Assembly: GCA_900771975.1 (NCBI GenBank)
Contig: CAAGPV010000024.1
Coordinates: forward strand, 1 to 64,000
Direction of reading: 5' to 3'
DNA from: an uncultured Prevotella sp.
GTDB taxonomy: Bacteria > Bacteroidota > Bacteroidia > Bacteroidales > Bacteroidaceae
DNA: 64,000 bases
Below, one piece after another: positions 1 through 9,055 of the stretch. Under the pieces are notes generated by a model that was given only the letters and a program-made list of their open reading frames with translations, was not told the DNA's origin and searched no databases. Numbering within the stretch: position 1 is the first letter of the stretch; each line of letters opens with the position of its first letter. Position numbers and translations under genes: made by a program.

Positions 1-72
1 GCGGGGGTGGGACCCGAACCCACGACCTCCGGATTATGAATCCGACGCTCTAACCAGCTGAGCTATCCCGCC
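1..72 (-). tRNA. tRNA-Met (CAU), 3' end cut by the window edge
   Basis: Read on the minus strand, the segment folds as a cloverleaf with acceptor strand GGCGGGA, T8, a D-arm starting AGCTCAG, an anticodon loop TTCATAA with anticodon CAT, and a T-arm GTGGG-TTCGGGT-CCCAC. The last acceptor base and the discriminator lie outside the window. The anticodon stem lacks the three G-C pairs of initiator tRNAs, so an elongator tRNA-Met is the best reading. A tRNA-Ile2 with lysidine cannot be excluded from the anticodon alone. Confidence 0.93.
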
Positions 73-105
73 ATCATTTTCAGCTTTATCTCTCAAAAGC
101 GAGTG

Positions 106-113
106 CAAAGGTA
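106..113 (-). promoter_or_regulatory. Promoter -7 element of the tRNA-Met gene
   Basis: CAAAGGTA on the plus strand is TACCTTTG on the minus strand, matching the Bacteroidetes -7 consensus TAnnTTTG. It lies 33 bases before the mature tRNA 5' end, allowing a short 5' trailer. Confidence 0.6.
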
Positions 114-249
114 ACAATAATTCTGTAAACAACAGAAAGCTTACTGAATTATTTCTAAGCGTTAACTTCTATTAACAACCATATTGTTTTGCCCAAACCT
201 TACATACTATAAAAAAGGAAAAAACGAAGGCTACTCTGATTATTTTATG

Positions 250-257
250 TAAATTTG
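250..257 (+). promoter_or_regulatory. Promoter -7 element for the LPS permease/ribBA pair
   Basis: TAAATTTG matches TAnnTTTG, 37 bases before the start codon at 295. The matching -33 TTG is not clear. Confidence 0.5.
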
Positions 258-294
258 CACTGAAAAGTGCCCTTGGGCAACTTCCCACATCAGT

Positions 295-2202
295 ATGTTG
301 AGAATCAAAAAATTAGATATATTCATTGTCAAGCAGTTTTCCCTGCTCTTTGCGGGAACTTTCTTCATTTGCCTTTTTGTGCTGATGATGCAGTTCTTGT
401 GGCGTTATGTAGACGAGTTGATAGGAAAAGGACTGTCAATGGAGATATTGGCCCAGTTCTTTGGCTACATGGCGTTGATGCTTGTGCCGCAGGCTCTGCC
501 ACTTGCCATACTGCTTTCCTCGCTCATCGCCTATGGAAACCTGGGAGAAAGCAGCGAATTGACCGCCATCAAAGCGGCCGGCATTTCGTTGATACAATCG
601 TTTCGGGCTCTTATCGTCATTTCGGTCATCATAGCTATCGGGTCTTTCTACTTTCAAAACAACATTGGCCCAACATCACAAATGAAGATTGCCCAACTGA
701 TGATTTCGATTAAACAGAAAAATCCTGAGAAAGTCATCGAGCCAGGCATATTCAACAACGACATCATACCCAACTGCAACATTTACGTAGGAAAAAAGAA
801 TTCCATCACAGGCAAGCTATACGACGTGATGGTTTACCGAATGACAGACAGTTACGAAGACGCTGCCATCATCTTAGCCGACTCCGGAATGGTACAGTCT
901 ACCGCTGAAAAGAAGCATATCGTTCTGAATTTATGGAGTGGCGAGTGGTTCGAGAACATGCGCGAGCAGGAACTGGTGGGAAGCGCAAGCGTTCCTTACC
1001 GTAGAGAATCGTTCATCCACCGTAAGCTCGTACTCGACTTTGACGGAGGATTTAGCCTCACCGATGCTGCAGGACTTGCCAATGACGCACGTACAAAGAG
1101 CATAGCACAACTCAACACCGGTATTGACTCGCTCAACCACGTCTATGATAGTATTGGGAACGCCTACTATAAAGATGCAAAACAAATTTTCATCAAGACA
1201 CCAGAGCTGAAGAAAACAGAACAGAAAAAAGCCGAGAACTTGGCAAAAACGGCCTCTTATGATTTTGACTCACTCTATGCCCACTTCTCACCAGAACAAA
1301 AAAGGACAATTGTTACAACAGCCCTCAACACCGTGCAACAAGAAGTGAGCGACTTGGAATTTAAGAGCATGATAACAAGTGACGGAGACAAGATGATACG
1401 TCAGCACAAAATAGAACGTATCAACAAGTTTACGCTTGCTCTAACCTGCATCATCTTCTTCTTTATTGGGGCTCCTTTAGGGGCTATCATCCGAAAAGGA
1501 GGACTTGGTGTACCAATCATCGTATCAGTATTGGTGTTCATTGTCTACTACATCTTGGACAATACCGGTTACAGAATGGCAAGGCAAGGCAGTTGGGCAA
1601 TATGGTTTGGAAAAGGACTATCGCCTGCCGTTCTCATTCCTCTGGCCATTTTCTTCACCTACAAGGCCAACAACGACTCTGCCGTTTTCAACCCCGACGC
1701 CTATAAGAATTTCTTTATGAAGCTCTTCGGACTTCGCATAAAGCGGCACATTGCAAGCAAAGAGGTAATTATCGAAGACCCACATTATCTGGCTGATGCC
1801 GAGAACATGACACGCATTTCAAGAGATATAACAACTTACTCGAAGGTGCATTCTTTGAAATCACCGCCAAACTTCGTACAGGTTTTCTTCAAATACAAAC
1901 CTGACCACGAAATAGAACGCATCGAAAAAGAATTGGAAAATATTATAGAAGACCTTTCCAATACACGCAACAAAGTCATTATGACCGAAATAAACAAATA
2001 TCCGATATTGGCCACCAAGGCACACACACGTCCCTTTGAACTACGATGGGCTAACATTTTGTCGGCCATCATCGTTCCAATAGGACTATTTCTCTACTTT
2101 CGAATGTGGCGTTTTCGCCTAAGATTGAATAGGGATTTAAAGACCGTAACCCAAGCTAACATGGCCATCATTGGAGAAATCAACCGTATATATAATAAAT
2201 AA
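295..2202 (+). CDS. LptF/LptG family LPS export permease (YjgP/YjgQ family)
   Basis: This is an inner-membrane permease of the LptF/LptG type, which with the LptB ATPase extracts lipopolysaccharide from the inner membrane and feeds it to the periplasmic Lpt bridge. The N-terminus has the family layout: a helix near residues 12-35, then helices near 55-80 and 100-118, a large periplasmic region, and helices near 380-460. The protein is 635 residues, far longer than the roughly 360 of the E. coli proteins. The extra length is in the central domain and in a C-terminal extension ending with one more hydrophobic helix near 585-605 and a basic tail. The start at 295 gives a normal signal-anchor N-terminus. 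ribBA follows after 12 bases and is probably co-transcribed. Whether it acts as LptF or LptG cannot be told, so no symbol is given. Confidence 0.88.
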   Translation: MLRIKKLDIFIVKQFSLLFAGTFFICLFVLMMQFLWRYVDELIGKGLSMEILAQFFGYMALMLVPQALPLAILLSSLIAYGNLGESSELTAIKAAGISLIQSFRALIVISVIIAIGSFYFQNNIGPTSQMKIAQLMISIKQKNPEKVIEPGIFNNDIIPNCNIYVGKKNSITGKLYDVMVYRMTDSYEDAAIILADSGMVQSTAEKKHIVLNLWSGEWFENMREQELVGSASVPYRRESFIHRKLVLDFDGGFSLTDAAGLANDARTKSIAQLNTGIDSLNHVYDSIGNAYYKDAKQIFIKTPELKKTEQKKAENLAKTASYDFDSLYAHFSPEQKRTIVTTALNTVQQEVSDLEFKSMITSDGDKMIRQHKIERINKFTLALTCIIFFFIGAPLGAIIRKGGLGVPIIVSVLVFIVYYILDNTGYRMARQGSWAIWFGKGLSPAVLIPLAIFFTYKANNDSAVFNPDAYKNFFMKLFGLRIKRHIASKEVIIEDPHYLADAENMTRISRDITTYSKVHSLKSPPNFVQVFFKYKPDHEIERIEKELENIIEDLSNTRNKVIMTEINKYPILATKAHTRPFELRWANILSAIIVPIGLFLYFRMWRFRLRLNRDLKTVTQANMAIIGEINRIYNK

Positions 2203-2214
2203 GGTATAACCATT

Positions 2215-3426
2215 ATGGAAAACTTCAAGCTCAGTAGCATCGAAGATGCAATCAAAGATTTCAGAGAAGGAAAGTTTGTTATCGTTGTTGACGATGAAGA
2301 TCGCGAGAACGAAGGCGACCTTATCATAGCCGCAGAAAAGATAACAGCAGAGAAAGTCAACTTCATGCTTAAACATGCACGTGGCGTTTTGTGCGCCCCT
2401 ATCACCCTGTCACGTGCCGACGAACTTGACTTGCCAAGACAAGTGGAAGAAAACACAAGTATGCTTGGCACGCCATTCACCATCACAGTGGACAAACTGG
2501 AGGGTTGTACAACAGGGGTCTCCGCACATGACAGGGCCGAGACCATCAAAGCCCTTGCCGACAAAAGTTCCACTCCACAAACCTTTGGACGCCCCGGCCA
2601 CATTAATCCACTGTACGCCCAAGACAATGGAGTTTTGCGCAGAAGCGGTCATACCGAAGCTGCAGTAGACTTATGCAAACTCGCCGGCCTTTATCCTGCT
2701 GGAGCATTAATGGAAATAATGAACGAAGACGGAACAATGGCGCGAATCCCTCAATTGCAGGAAAAAGCCAAACAATGGGATTTGAAAATCATTACCATCA
2801 AGGATTTGATTGCCTATCGTCTCAAAAAAGAATCGAGCATAGAAGTAGGAGAAGAAGTTGACTTACCCACAACCTATGGCCATTTCCATCTGATACCATT
2901 CCGCCAAACCAGCAACGGACTCGAACACATGGCACTCATAAAGGGTAGGTGGGAAGAAGACGAAGCCGTTTTGGTTCGTGTACATTCCTCTTGCGCCACC
3001 GGTGATATACTCGGCAGCAGACGATGCGATTGCGGAGAACAACTACATGCCGCCATGCAAATGATAGAAAAAGAAGGCAAAGGAATACTCATCTATATGC
3101 AACAAGAAGGCAGAGGCATCGGACTGATGAACAAGATAGCCGCCTATAAGCTACAACAAGAAGAAGGATTGGACACTGTTGATGCCAATGTACATCTAGG
3201 ATTTAAGCCCGATGAACGCGATTATGGATGCGGTGCACAAATGCTTCGTCACCTTGGAGTGCACAAGATGCGCCTGATGACCAACAATCCTACCAAACGC
3301 GTTGGACTGGAAGCATACGGACTGGAAATCGTTGAAAATGTTCCCATCGAGGTCACTCCCAACAAATACGACTATCAATACCTGAAAACAAAAAAGGAAC
3401 GCATGGGACACGACCTTCATCTATAG
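2215..3426 (+). CDS. ribBA: RibBA: 3,4-dihydroxy-2-butanone 4-phosphate synthase / GTP cyclohydrolase II
   Basis: This bifunctional cytoplasmic enzyme makes both precursors of riboflavin. Residues 1-200 form the DHBP synthase domain, which takes ribulose 5-phosphate; the acidic active-site motif [10 protein letters not shown] is near 26-35 and HTEAAVDL near 147. Residues 205-400 form GTP cyclohydrolase II, with zinc cysteines C261, C272 and C274 in the HSSCATGD...RRCDCGEQ region and the QQEGRGIGL motif following. Both catalytic sets look intact and 403 residues is the usual length of the fused form. It starts 12 bases after the LPS permease stop, so it likely shares that transcript. No FMN riboswitch is seen upstream. 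Confidence 0.96.
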   Translation: MENFKLSSIEDAIKDFREGKFVIVVDDEDRENEGDLIIAAEKITAEKVNFMLKHARGVLCAPITLSRADELDLPRQVEENTSMLGTPFTITVDKLEGCTTGVSAHDRAETIKALADKSSTPQTFGRPGHINPLYAQDNGVLRRSGHTEAAVDLCKLAGLYPAGALMEIMNEDGTMARIPQLQEKAKQWDLKIITIKDLIAYRLKKESSIEVGEEVDLPTTYGHFHLIPFRQTSNGLEHMALIKGRWEEDEAVLVRVHSSCATGDILGSRRCDCGEQLHAAMQMIEKEGKGILIYMQQEGRGIGLMNKIAAYKLQQEEGLDTVDANVHLGFKPDERDYGCGAQMLRHLGVHKMRLMTNNPTKRVGLEAYGLEIVENVPIEVTPNKYDYQYLKTKKERMGHDLHL

Positions 3427-3527
3427 GAAAAACATAACATAAACAAACCGAAACAACGTTTTAACGAGAATTAATTTCAAGACGCGAAATAAAGGTTAAG
3501 TTTTTTCGTTATAAAGTAGAAAAACAT

Positions 3528-3535
3528 TAATTTTG
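3528..3535 (+). promoter_or_regulatory. Promoter -7 element for the aminotransferase gene
   Basis: TAATTTTG matches TAnnTTTG and sits 30 bases before the start codon at 3566. Confidence 0.55.
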
Positions 3536-3565
3536 CAATAAAGAATCAGCATAAACAAGCAAATT

Positions 3566-4762
3566 ATGGAACAACTATCAGACCGTTTAAACAGACTGGC
3601 ACCTTCTGCGACATTGGCTATGTCACAAAAAAGCAGTGAAATGAAAGCCCAAGGGATAGATGTTATCAACATGAGCGTTGGAGAACCCGACTTTAACACC
3701 CCCGATGCTATCAAAGAAGCAGCCAAAAAGGCCATTGATGACAATTATAGCAAGTATTCACCCGTACCTGGATATCCCGATTTGCGAAAAGCAATCGTTG
3801 AAAAGCTGAAAAGAGAAAACCAATTAAACTACACCACCAACGAAGTTATTGTGGGAACAGGGGGCAAACAATGCGTATGTAATGCCATATTGGCACTTGT
3901 CAACCCAGGTGATGAAGTAATCATTCCTGCACCATATTGGGTGAGTTACCCCCAAATGGTAAAACTTGCTGGGGGTGTTCCCGTTATCGTAAGAGCCGGT
4001 TTTGAACAAAATTTCAAGATTAATGCTGAGCAATTGGAAAAAGCCATCACCCCAAAAACCAAAATGCTGATACTTTGCTCACCAAGCAATCCAACAGGAA
4101 GCGTTTACACGAAGCAAGAATTAGAAGCTCTTGCTGCAGTAATCAAGCAACATAAGGATTTGTTTGTTCTGGCGGATGAAATCTATGAACATATCAACTA
4201 TGTAGGCGCTCACGCAAGCATCGCACAAGTAGAAGGTATGAAAGAACAAACCATCATTGCAAACGGTGTATCCAAAGCCTATGCTATGACCGGCTGGAGA
4301 ATAGGATTTTTAGCCGCTCCTGAGTGGATTATAAAGGGCTGCAACAAACTTCAAGGACAATATACAAGTGGAACTTGTTCTGTAAGCCAGAAAGCTGCAG
4401 AGGCTGCATACACCACCGACCAGACGTGTGTAGAAGATATGCGCAAGGCATTTGAACGCCGACGCGACCTAATAGTAACACTGGCAAAAGACATAAAAGG
4501 GCTTGAAGTGAATGTTCCAGAAGGAGCTTTCTACCTATTCCCCAAGTGTAGCAGCTTTTATGGGAAAAGCGATGGAACACATACCATCAACAATAGTACC
4601 GATTTTGCGCTCTATCTATTAGAAGTAGCACACGTTGCGACCGTAGGTGGAGATGCTTTCGGAGACCCCGATTGTTTTAGAATGAGCTATGCCACAAGCG
4701 ATGACAACATCATCGAGGCCATGAAACGAATTAAAGCAGCTACAGAAAAGCTGAAGTTTTAA
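3566..4762 (+). CDS. Pyridoxal-phosphate aminotransferase, class I (aspartate-type)
   Basis: This is a fold-type I PLP aminotransferase of the aspartate aminotransferase group. Visible signatures are SVGEPDFNTP near residue 37, the SPSNPTG loop near 172, the cofactor aspartate D204 in LADEIYEH, the Schiff-base lysine K237 in NGVSKAYAMTGWR, and the substrate-carboxylate arginine in FRMSYA near the C-terminus. At 398 residues it has full length. It probably converts aspartate and 2-oxoglutarate to oxaloacetate and glutamate. Relatives act on other amino acids, so substrate specificity is an inference and no symbol is given. The gene has its own promoter and stands alone. Confidence 0.9.
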   Translation: MEQLSDRLNRLAPSATLAMSQKSSEMKAQGIDVINMSVGEPDFNTPDAIKEAAKKAIDDNYSKYSPVPGYPDLRKAIVEKLKRENQLNYTTNEVIVGTGGKQCVCNAILALVNPGDEVIIPAPYWVSYPQMVKLAGGVPVIVRAGFEQNFKINAEQLEKAITPKTKMLILCSPSNPTGSVYTKQELEALAAVIKQHKDLFVLADEIYEHINYVGAHASIAQVEGMKEQTIIANGVSKAYAMTGWRIGFLAAPEWIIKGCNKLQGQYTSGTCSVSQKAAEAAYTTDQTCVEDMRKAFERRRDLIVTLAKDIKGLEVNVPEGAFYLFPKCSSFYGKSDGTHTINNSTDFALYLLEVAHVATVGGDAFGDPDCFRMSYATSDDNIIEAMKRIKAATEKLKF

Positions 4763-4806
4763 TTGTTAAAAGATATGAATTAAGACTTTAGTTCCCTATT
4801 AATTGC

Positions 4807-4814
4807 TATCTTTG
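4807..4814 (+). promoter_or_regulatory. Promoter -7 element of the TonB operon
   Basis: TATCTTTG matches TAnnTTTG. It leaves a leader of about 115 bases before exbB, with a 6-bp hairpin (ACTTGG/CCAAGT, near 4830-4846) and a very A/T-rich stretch just before the start codon, typical of well-translated Bacteroidetes genes. Confidence 0.6.
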
Positions 4815-4936
4815 CGGAGATAAAGAATAGACTTGGAGTAACCAAGTTAACCTAAATCGAGGCAAGAAACACCAAATCAGAAAGATATTAACAACTTAAA
4901 TTCATTAATAACTAAAATTTAAAATTTAAAAAAATT

Positions 4937-5785
4937 ATGGCAACTACACAGCAAAAAGCTTTGGCCCCAAAGAAAAAATCTACGGGCTTTACTGGTGTTA
5001 GAAATGCATTTTGGATCATCGTTGTATGCTTCATCATTGCAATTTGTTTCTTCAAATTCTTCCTTGGAGCTCCTGAGCACTTCGTTAACAACGACCCAAC
5101 AGGTGCTGTTTTGAACTCAAACATTTGGGGAACCATTTACAAAGGTGGTGTTGTCGTTCCTGTCATCCACACTTTGTTGTTAACCGTTATCGCCCTTTCA
5201 ATCGAGCGTATCCTCGCATTGAAGACCGCTTTCGGTAAAGGTTCACTTCCTAAGTTCGTTGCAGAAATCAAGGAAGCTCTCCGCAAAAACGACTTCAACA
5301 AGGCTCAACAACTTTGCGACAAGCAGAAAGGTTCTGTTGCTAACGTTGTAGCAGCTTCATTGACAGCTTATGCTGACATGGATAACGGCGCTAACAAAGC
5401 ATTGAAGAAGTCTCAAAAAGTAGCTAAAATCCAACAAGCTCACGAAGAGGCTACTCAGCTTGAAATGCCTACTCTTACAATGAACTTGCCTATCATCGCT
5501 ACTATCGTCACCCTTGGTACATTGACCGGTCTTCTTGGTACCGTAACAGGTATGATCAAGTCATTCGCCGCTCTTGCTGCTGGTGGTGGTGGAGACTCAC
5601 TCGCTCTTTCTACAGGTATTTCTGAGGCCTTGATCAATACCGCATTCGGTATCGCAACATCTTGGTGTGCTGTGGTTTCTTACAACTACTTCACAAACAA
5701 GATTGACAAGTTGACATTCGCCCTCGATGAGGTTGGTTATTCTATCGCTCAGACATACGAAGCAAACCACACAGAAGAGGCTTAA
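4937..5785 (+). CDS. exbB: ExbB/TolQ/MotA-type proton channel subunit
   Basis: This is the ExbB-like core of the inner-membrane proton motor that powers TonB-dependent outer-membrane transport. The 282-residue protein has a first hydrophobic segment near residues 24-45, a second near 72-92 followed by SIERILAL, a cytoplasmic region, and the characteristic pair of helices near 173-197 and 212-235 with the small-residue motifs TLTGLLGTVTGMI and GISEALINTAFGIAT. It is the first gene of a co-directional set with two exbD genes and tonB, spaced 30, 3 and 35 bases apart. Codon choice is biased towards a restricted set, as expected for a strongly expressed gene. Confidence 0.93.
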   Translation: MATTQQKALAPKKKSTGFTGVRNAFWIIVVCFIIAICFFKFFLGAPEHFVNNDPTGAVLNSNIWGTIYKGGVVVPVIHTLLLTVIALSIERILALKTAFGKGSLPKFVAEIKEALRKNDFNKAQQLCDKQKGSVANVVAASLTAYADMDNGANKALKKSQKVAKIQQAHEEATQLEMPTLTMNLPIIATIVTLGTLTGLLGTVTGMIKSFAALAAGGGGDSLALSTGISEALINTAFGIATSWCAVVSYNYFTNKIDKLTFALDEVGYSIAQTYEANHTEEA

Positions 5786-5815
5786 TTTTTGCTAACCCTT
5801 TAAAATTTTATCACT

Positions 5816-6442
5816 ATGGGTAAAGTAAAAGTTAAGAAGAGTGACGTCTGGATAGACATGACCCCAATGTCCGATGTGATGGTCCTCTTGTTGACGTTCT
5901 TTATGCTGACATCTACATTCGTAAAGAATGAGCCAGTAAAAGTCGTCACTCCAGGTTCAGTATCGGAAATGAAGGTACCAGAAACAGACGTGTTGAGCAT
6001 TCTTGTTGATAAAAAAGGCAAGGTGTTCATGAGTATGGATAAAACATCTGATTTGGAGGCCACTTTACAAACGGTAACAAGTGACAATAACATCACTTTG
6101 ACTCCAGAACAGGTGAAGAAGTTCAAGAATGACGCAATGTTCGGAGCACCACTTAAAGACTTGAAGTCTTATTTGAACAAAACCCAAAGCGAAATGGCTG
6201 AAGCCATTCAGAAACTCGGCATTCCTACAGACAGTATCGCTGGTAGCGACGGTAGCAAAGGGATGAGCGAATTCCAGCAATGGGTAAACGCTGCTCGCAA
6301 TACAAATGACAACATCAAAATTTGTATTAAAGCTGACGCAAGTACTCCTTACAGTACAGTGAAGAAAGTCATGAGTGAGCTTCAAGATATGAGTGAAAAC
6401 CGTTACTATCTGATCACATCATATAAAAAGGTGGAGGATTAA
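5816..6442 (+). CDS. exbD: ExbD/TolR-type motor subunit, first copy
   Basis: This is a 208-residue ExbD-family protein with a short basic cytoplasmic N-terminus, one transmembrane helix near residues 20-40 and a periplasmic domain. The helix is preceded by DMTPMSDVMVLLLTFF, where the aspartate in the membrane segment is the proton-carrying residue of the family. The periplasmic part is longer than in E. coli ExbD (about 140 residues). It lies between exbB and a second exbD, so the motor probably uses two different ExbD chains. Confidence 0.92.
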   Translation: MGKVKVKKSDVWIDMTPMSDVMVLLLTFFMLTSTFVKNEPVKVVTPGSVSEMKVPETDVLSILVDKKGKVFMSMDKTSDLEATLQTVTSDNNITLTPEQVKKFKNDAMFGAPLKDLKSYLNKTQSEMAEAIQKLGIPTDSIAGSDGSKGMSEFQQWVNAARNTNDNIKICIKADASTPYSTVKKVMSELQDMSENRYYLITSYKKVED

Positions 6443-6445
6443 AGC

Positions 6446-7096
6446 ATGGCAAAACAAGCAAAAAGTAAGCAGAAGAAGATGAATGTCCGCGTAGACTTTA
6501 CGCCTATGGTGGATATGATGATGCTTCTTATTACGTTCTTCATGCTCTGTACATCTCTGAGCAAGCCTCAGAGCTTACAGTTGACCATGCCAAGTAACGA
6601 TAAGAACATCAAGCAAAGCGATCAAAACGAAGCAAAAGCATCCCAATCTATCACTGTATATATTGGCGAAAACGGAAAAGTATTCTATGGAGAAGGCGTT
6701 TTAAAACCAGAAGATCCGAAATGGCTCCACGAAACAAACTGGGGTAAAGACGGACTTCGTAAGGAATTAAGATATCATGAAGTAGAAGGCTATCCAAATG
6801 CTCCAGTTGATGAGATTATGAAAGCAAAGGCAAAATTGGACGCTCAAAAAGCAGCCGACCCAAAGAAGTACACCCAAGAGGTTTACGACAAAGAGTTGGA
6901 CGACTTAAAAAGCGGAATTGTTAACGGGCAAAAGATACCTACTTTGACCGTTGTCATCAAGCCAACAGACAATGCTTCCTACAAAAACCTCATCGATGCT
7001 CTCGATGAAATACAAATATGCAGTATTGGTACTTATGTCATTGACAAGCTAAATCCTCAAGAAAAAGAGATGCTTGCAAAGCGTGGCATTAAATAA
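6446..7096 (+). CDS. exbD: ExbD/TolR-type motor subunit, second copy
   Basis: This second ExbD paralogue has 216 residues and starts three bases after the first one ends. It has the same layout: a basic N-terminus, the motif DFTPMVDMMMLLITFF around residues 16-31 with the membrane aspartate, then a periplasmic domain with a charged insert near residues 95-155. The two copies are clearly diverged, which argues for distinct roles in a heteromeric motor rather than a recent duplication. Confidence 0.92.
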   Translation: MAKQAKSKQKKMNVRVDFTPMVDMMMLLITFFMLCTSLSKPQSLQLTMPSNDKNIKQSDQNEAKASQSITVYIGENGKVFYGEGVLKPEDPKWLHETNWGKDGLRKELRYHEVEGYPNAPVDEIMKAKAKLDAQKAADPKKYTQEVYDKELDDLKSGIVNGQKIPTLTVVIKPTDNASYKNLIDALDEIQICSIGTYVIDKLNPQEKEMLAKRGIK

Positions 7097-7131
7097 GTCA
7101 ATGATTGTATCACAATTAAAAACGTAAAACA

Positions 7132-8004
7132 ATGTCGAAAATAGATCTATATTCACCACAATGGGTGGACATGGTATTCGAAGGACGAAACCAAAACTAC
7201 GGAGCATACAAGCTACGTAAGTCTATTGGTAAGCGTAACTTTTGGGCTATCGTCATTATGCTCGTTGCTGCATTTATAATAGGTAGTGCCATCGGAATCA
7301 ATACCATCATCGAGAATCAAAAAGCTCATGAGGCTTATCTCGCTGAAATGCGTGCATCAAAACTTGCAGAAGAGCAAGCAAAGAAAGATGCAGCTAAGAA
7401 AAAGAAAGAGCAACCAAAGATTGAGCCAAAGGTAGAACCAAAGGAACAAATACCTGAGGTGCGTAAGACTGTACAGTTTACAGCCCCTGTCATCAAGCCA
7501 GACAATCAAGTTAAGAAGGAAATAAACCTTCAAGACATTGAAAAGGAGTTGGATAAGGGTGCTGCAGCTGGAGCTACTACAACAGAAGGATCCACTGATC
7601 GTAATGTTGGGGCAGTACAGTTGAACCAAACTACAGAACCAATCAAAATTGAAGAGCCCAAGAAAGAAGAACCAAAAGTAGAGCAGAAAGTCGAAAACAA
7701 GATTTTGACAATTGCTGAGCAGATGCCTTCTTTCAAAGGAAATGTCAATGCATGGTTGTCTTCTCACCTTTCTTACCCTGCAGTAGCAGCAGAGAACGGT
7801 ATTCAAGGTAAAGTAATCGTAAAGTTCGTTGTCGGTAAAGATGGAAGTGTAAGCCAAGCACAAGTTGTACGTGGCGTTGACCCATCACTTGACAGAGAAG
7901 CTATACGTGCGGTAAATTCAATGCCAAAATGGAATCCTGGTATGAACAATGGTCAACCAGCTTCTGTATGGTTCACATTACCTGTTACCTTTAAGCTTCA
8001 ATAA
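7132..8004 (+). CDS. tonB: TonB energy-transducing protein
   Basis: This 290-residue TonB spans the periplasm to energise outer-membrane receptors. The cytoplasmic N-terminus carries the motif MVFEGRNQNYGAYKLRK, common in Bacteroidetes TonB proteins. A single transmembrane helix follows near residues 36-58, then a long Lys/Glu/Pro-rich linker at about 75-190, and a C-terminal TonB domain at about 205-290 with the typical GIQGKVIVKFVVGKDGSV and FTLPVTFKL strands. It is the fourth gene of the operon, and the PstS-like gene begins 13 bases after its stop. Confidence 0.94.
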   Translation: MSKIDLYSPQWVDMVFEGRNQNYGAYKLRKSIGKRNFWAIVIMLVAAFIIGSAIGINTIIENQKAHEAYLAEMRASKLAEEQAKKDAAKKKKEQPKIEPKVEPKEQIPEVRKTVQFTAPVIKPDNQVKKEINLQDIEKELDKGAAAGATTTEGSTDRNVGAVQLNQTTEPIKIEEPKKEEPKVEQKVENKILTIAEQMPSFKGNVNAWLSSHLSYPAVAAENGIQGKVIVKFVVGKDGSVSQAQVVRGVDPSLDREAIRAVNSMPKWNPGMNNGQPASVWFTLPVTFKLQ

Positions 8005-8017
8005 AACAAAAGAAACA

Positions 8018-8977
8018 ATGAAGAGATCCATATTCTACATTATTGTAGGATTGATACTATCGGCGAGCATTTTCACCGCTTGTGGCGAAAAAAAGCACAA
8101 AGATGGTAGAACAGATACACCAACGTCAGGGGCGATAACTTTCGCCTCTGACGAAAGTTTTTCTCCCATCATAGAAGAAGAACGTGAAATGTTTGAGTCA
8201 TTATATCCTCAAGCAAAATTAAAACCACTATATACAGATGAGTATAACGAGGTAGATTTACTAATGCGTGGCAAAATACAATTAGCAATAACCTCACGCG
8301 ACTTCTCTCCAAAGCAACTTAAATATCTACAGGATCACCGTTATATGCCTCAAGCAATCCCATTGGCATACGATGGATTAGCACTTATTGTAAACAAAGA
8401 AAACAATGATACGTGCATAAGTGTTAAGGACGTTAAGCGTATCTTACGTGGAGAAGTCACACAATGGAACCAGATATATCCAGGATCAAAACGCGGTAAA
8501 ATAACCGTAGTATTTGATAACAAAAATTCCAGTACAGTTAAATTCTGCGAAGACTCCATACTTGGAGGACAACCAGTAAACAACGAAATAGCATTTGCTG
8601 TAAAGCGCAGTAAAGACGTTGTTGACTATGTAGAAAAGACGCCAAATGCAATTGGCATAATAGGTAGCAACTATTTAAATGATAAAAGAGATACTACCAA
8701 CACCACATTTAAGAAGAATATTCATGTAATGTCTGTAAGCAAGAAAGATAAAGCAACCGAAATGAACAGTTGGAAGCCTTATCAAGCATATTTATTTGAC
8801 GGACGTTATCCCTTCATAAGAACAATATATGCTCTTGTAAATGACCCGATCAATGGGCTACCTTGGAGTTTTGCCCAATTTATAGCAGGGCCAAAAGGGC
8901 AGTTAATACTATTTAAATCATCATTACTTCCCTACCGTGGCGATGTTACATTTAGAAATGTAGAGGTAAAGGAATAG
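8018..8977 (+). CDS. PstS-like substrate-binding lipoprotein in the TonB operon
   Basis: This 319-residue protein resembles the phosphate-binding PstS family of periplasmic proteins. The start at 8018 is preferred to upstream in-frame codons because it gives a lipoprotein signal with the lipobox FTAC and lipidated C22, and because upstream codons would overlap tonB. The PstS-like pattern is visible: GAITFASDESFSPIIEEE, then a domain with LAITSRDFSPKQL and LAYDGLALIVNKEN, and VKDVKRILRGEVTQWNQI. No pstC, pstA or pstB genes are nearby. Its place between tonB and a TPR gene suggests a role linked to the TonB motor rather than classical phosphate uptake; that is inference. Confidence 0.85.
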   Translation: MKRSIFYIIVGLILSASIFTACGEKKHKDGRTDTPTSGAITFASDESFSPIIEEEREMFESLYPQAKLKPLYTDEYNEVDLLMRGKIQLAITSRDFSPKQLKYLQDHRYMPQAIPLAYDGLALIVNKENNDTCISVKDVKRILRGEVTQWNQIYPGSKRGKITVVFDNKNSSTVKFCEDSILGGQPVNNEIAFAVKRSKDVVDYVEKTPNAIGIIGSNYLNDKRDTTNTTFKKNIHVMSVSKKDKATEMNSWKPYQAYLFDGRYPFIRTIYALVNDPINGLPWSFAQFIAGPKGQLILFKSSLLPYRGDVTFRNVEVKE

Positions 8978-9055
8978 AAATTTAAACATTTTGAAACCTA
9001 TAACGTCACAAGAAGAAAGAGAACATAATTGTACAATAAGAAAACCCACAGAATT

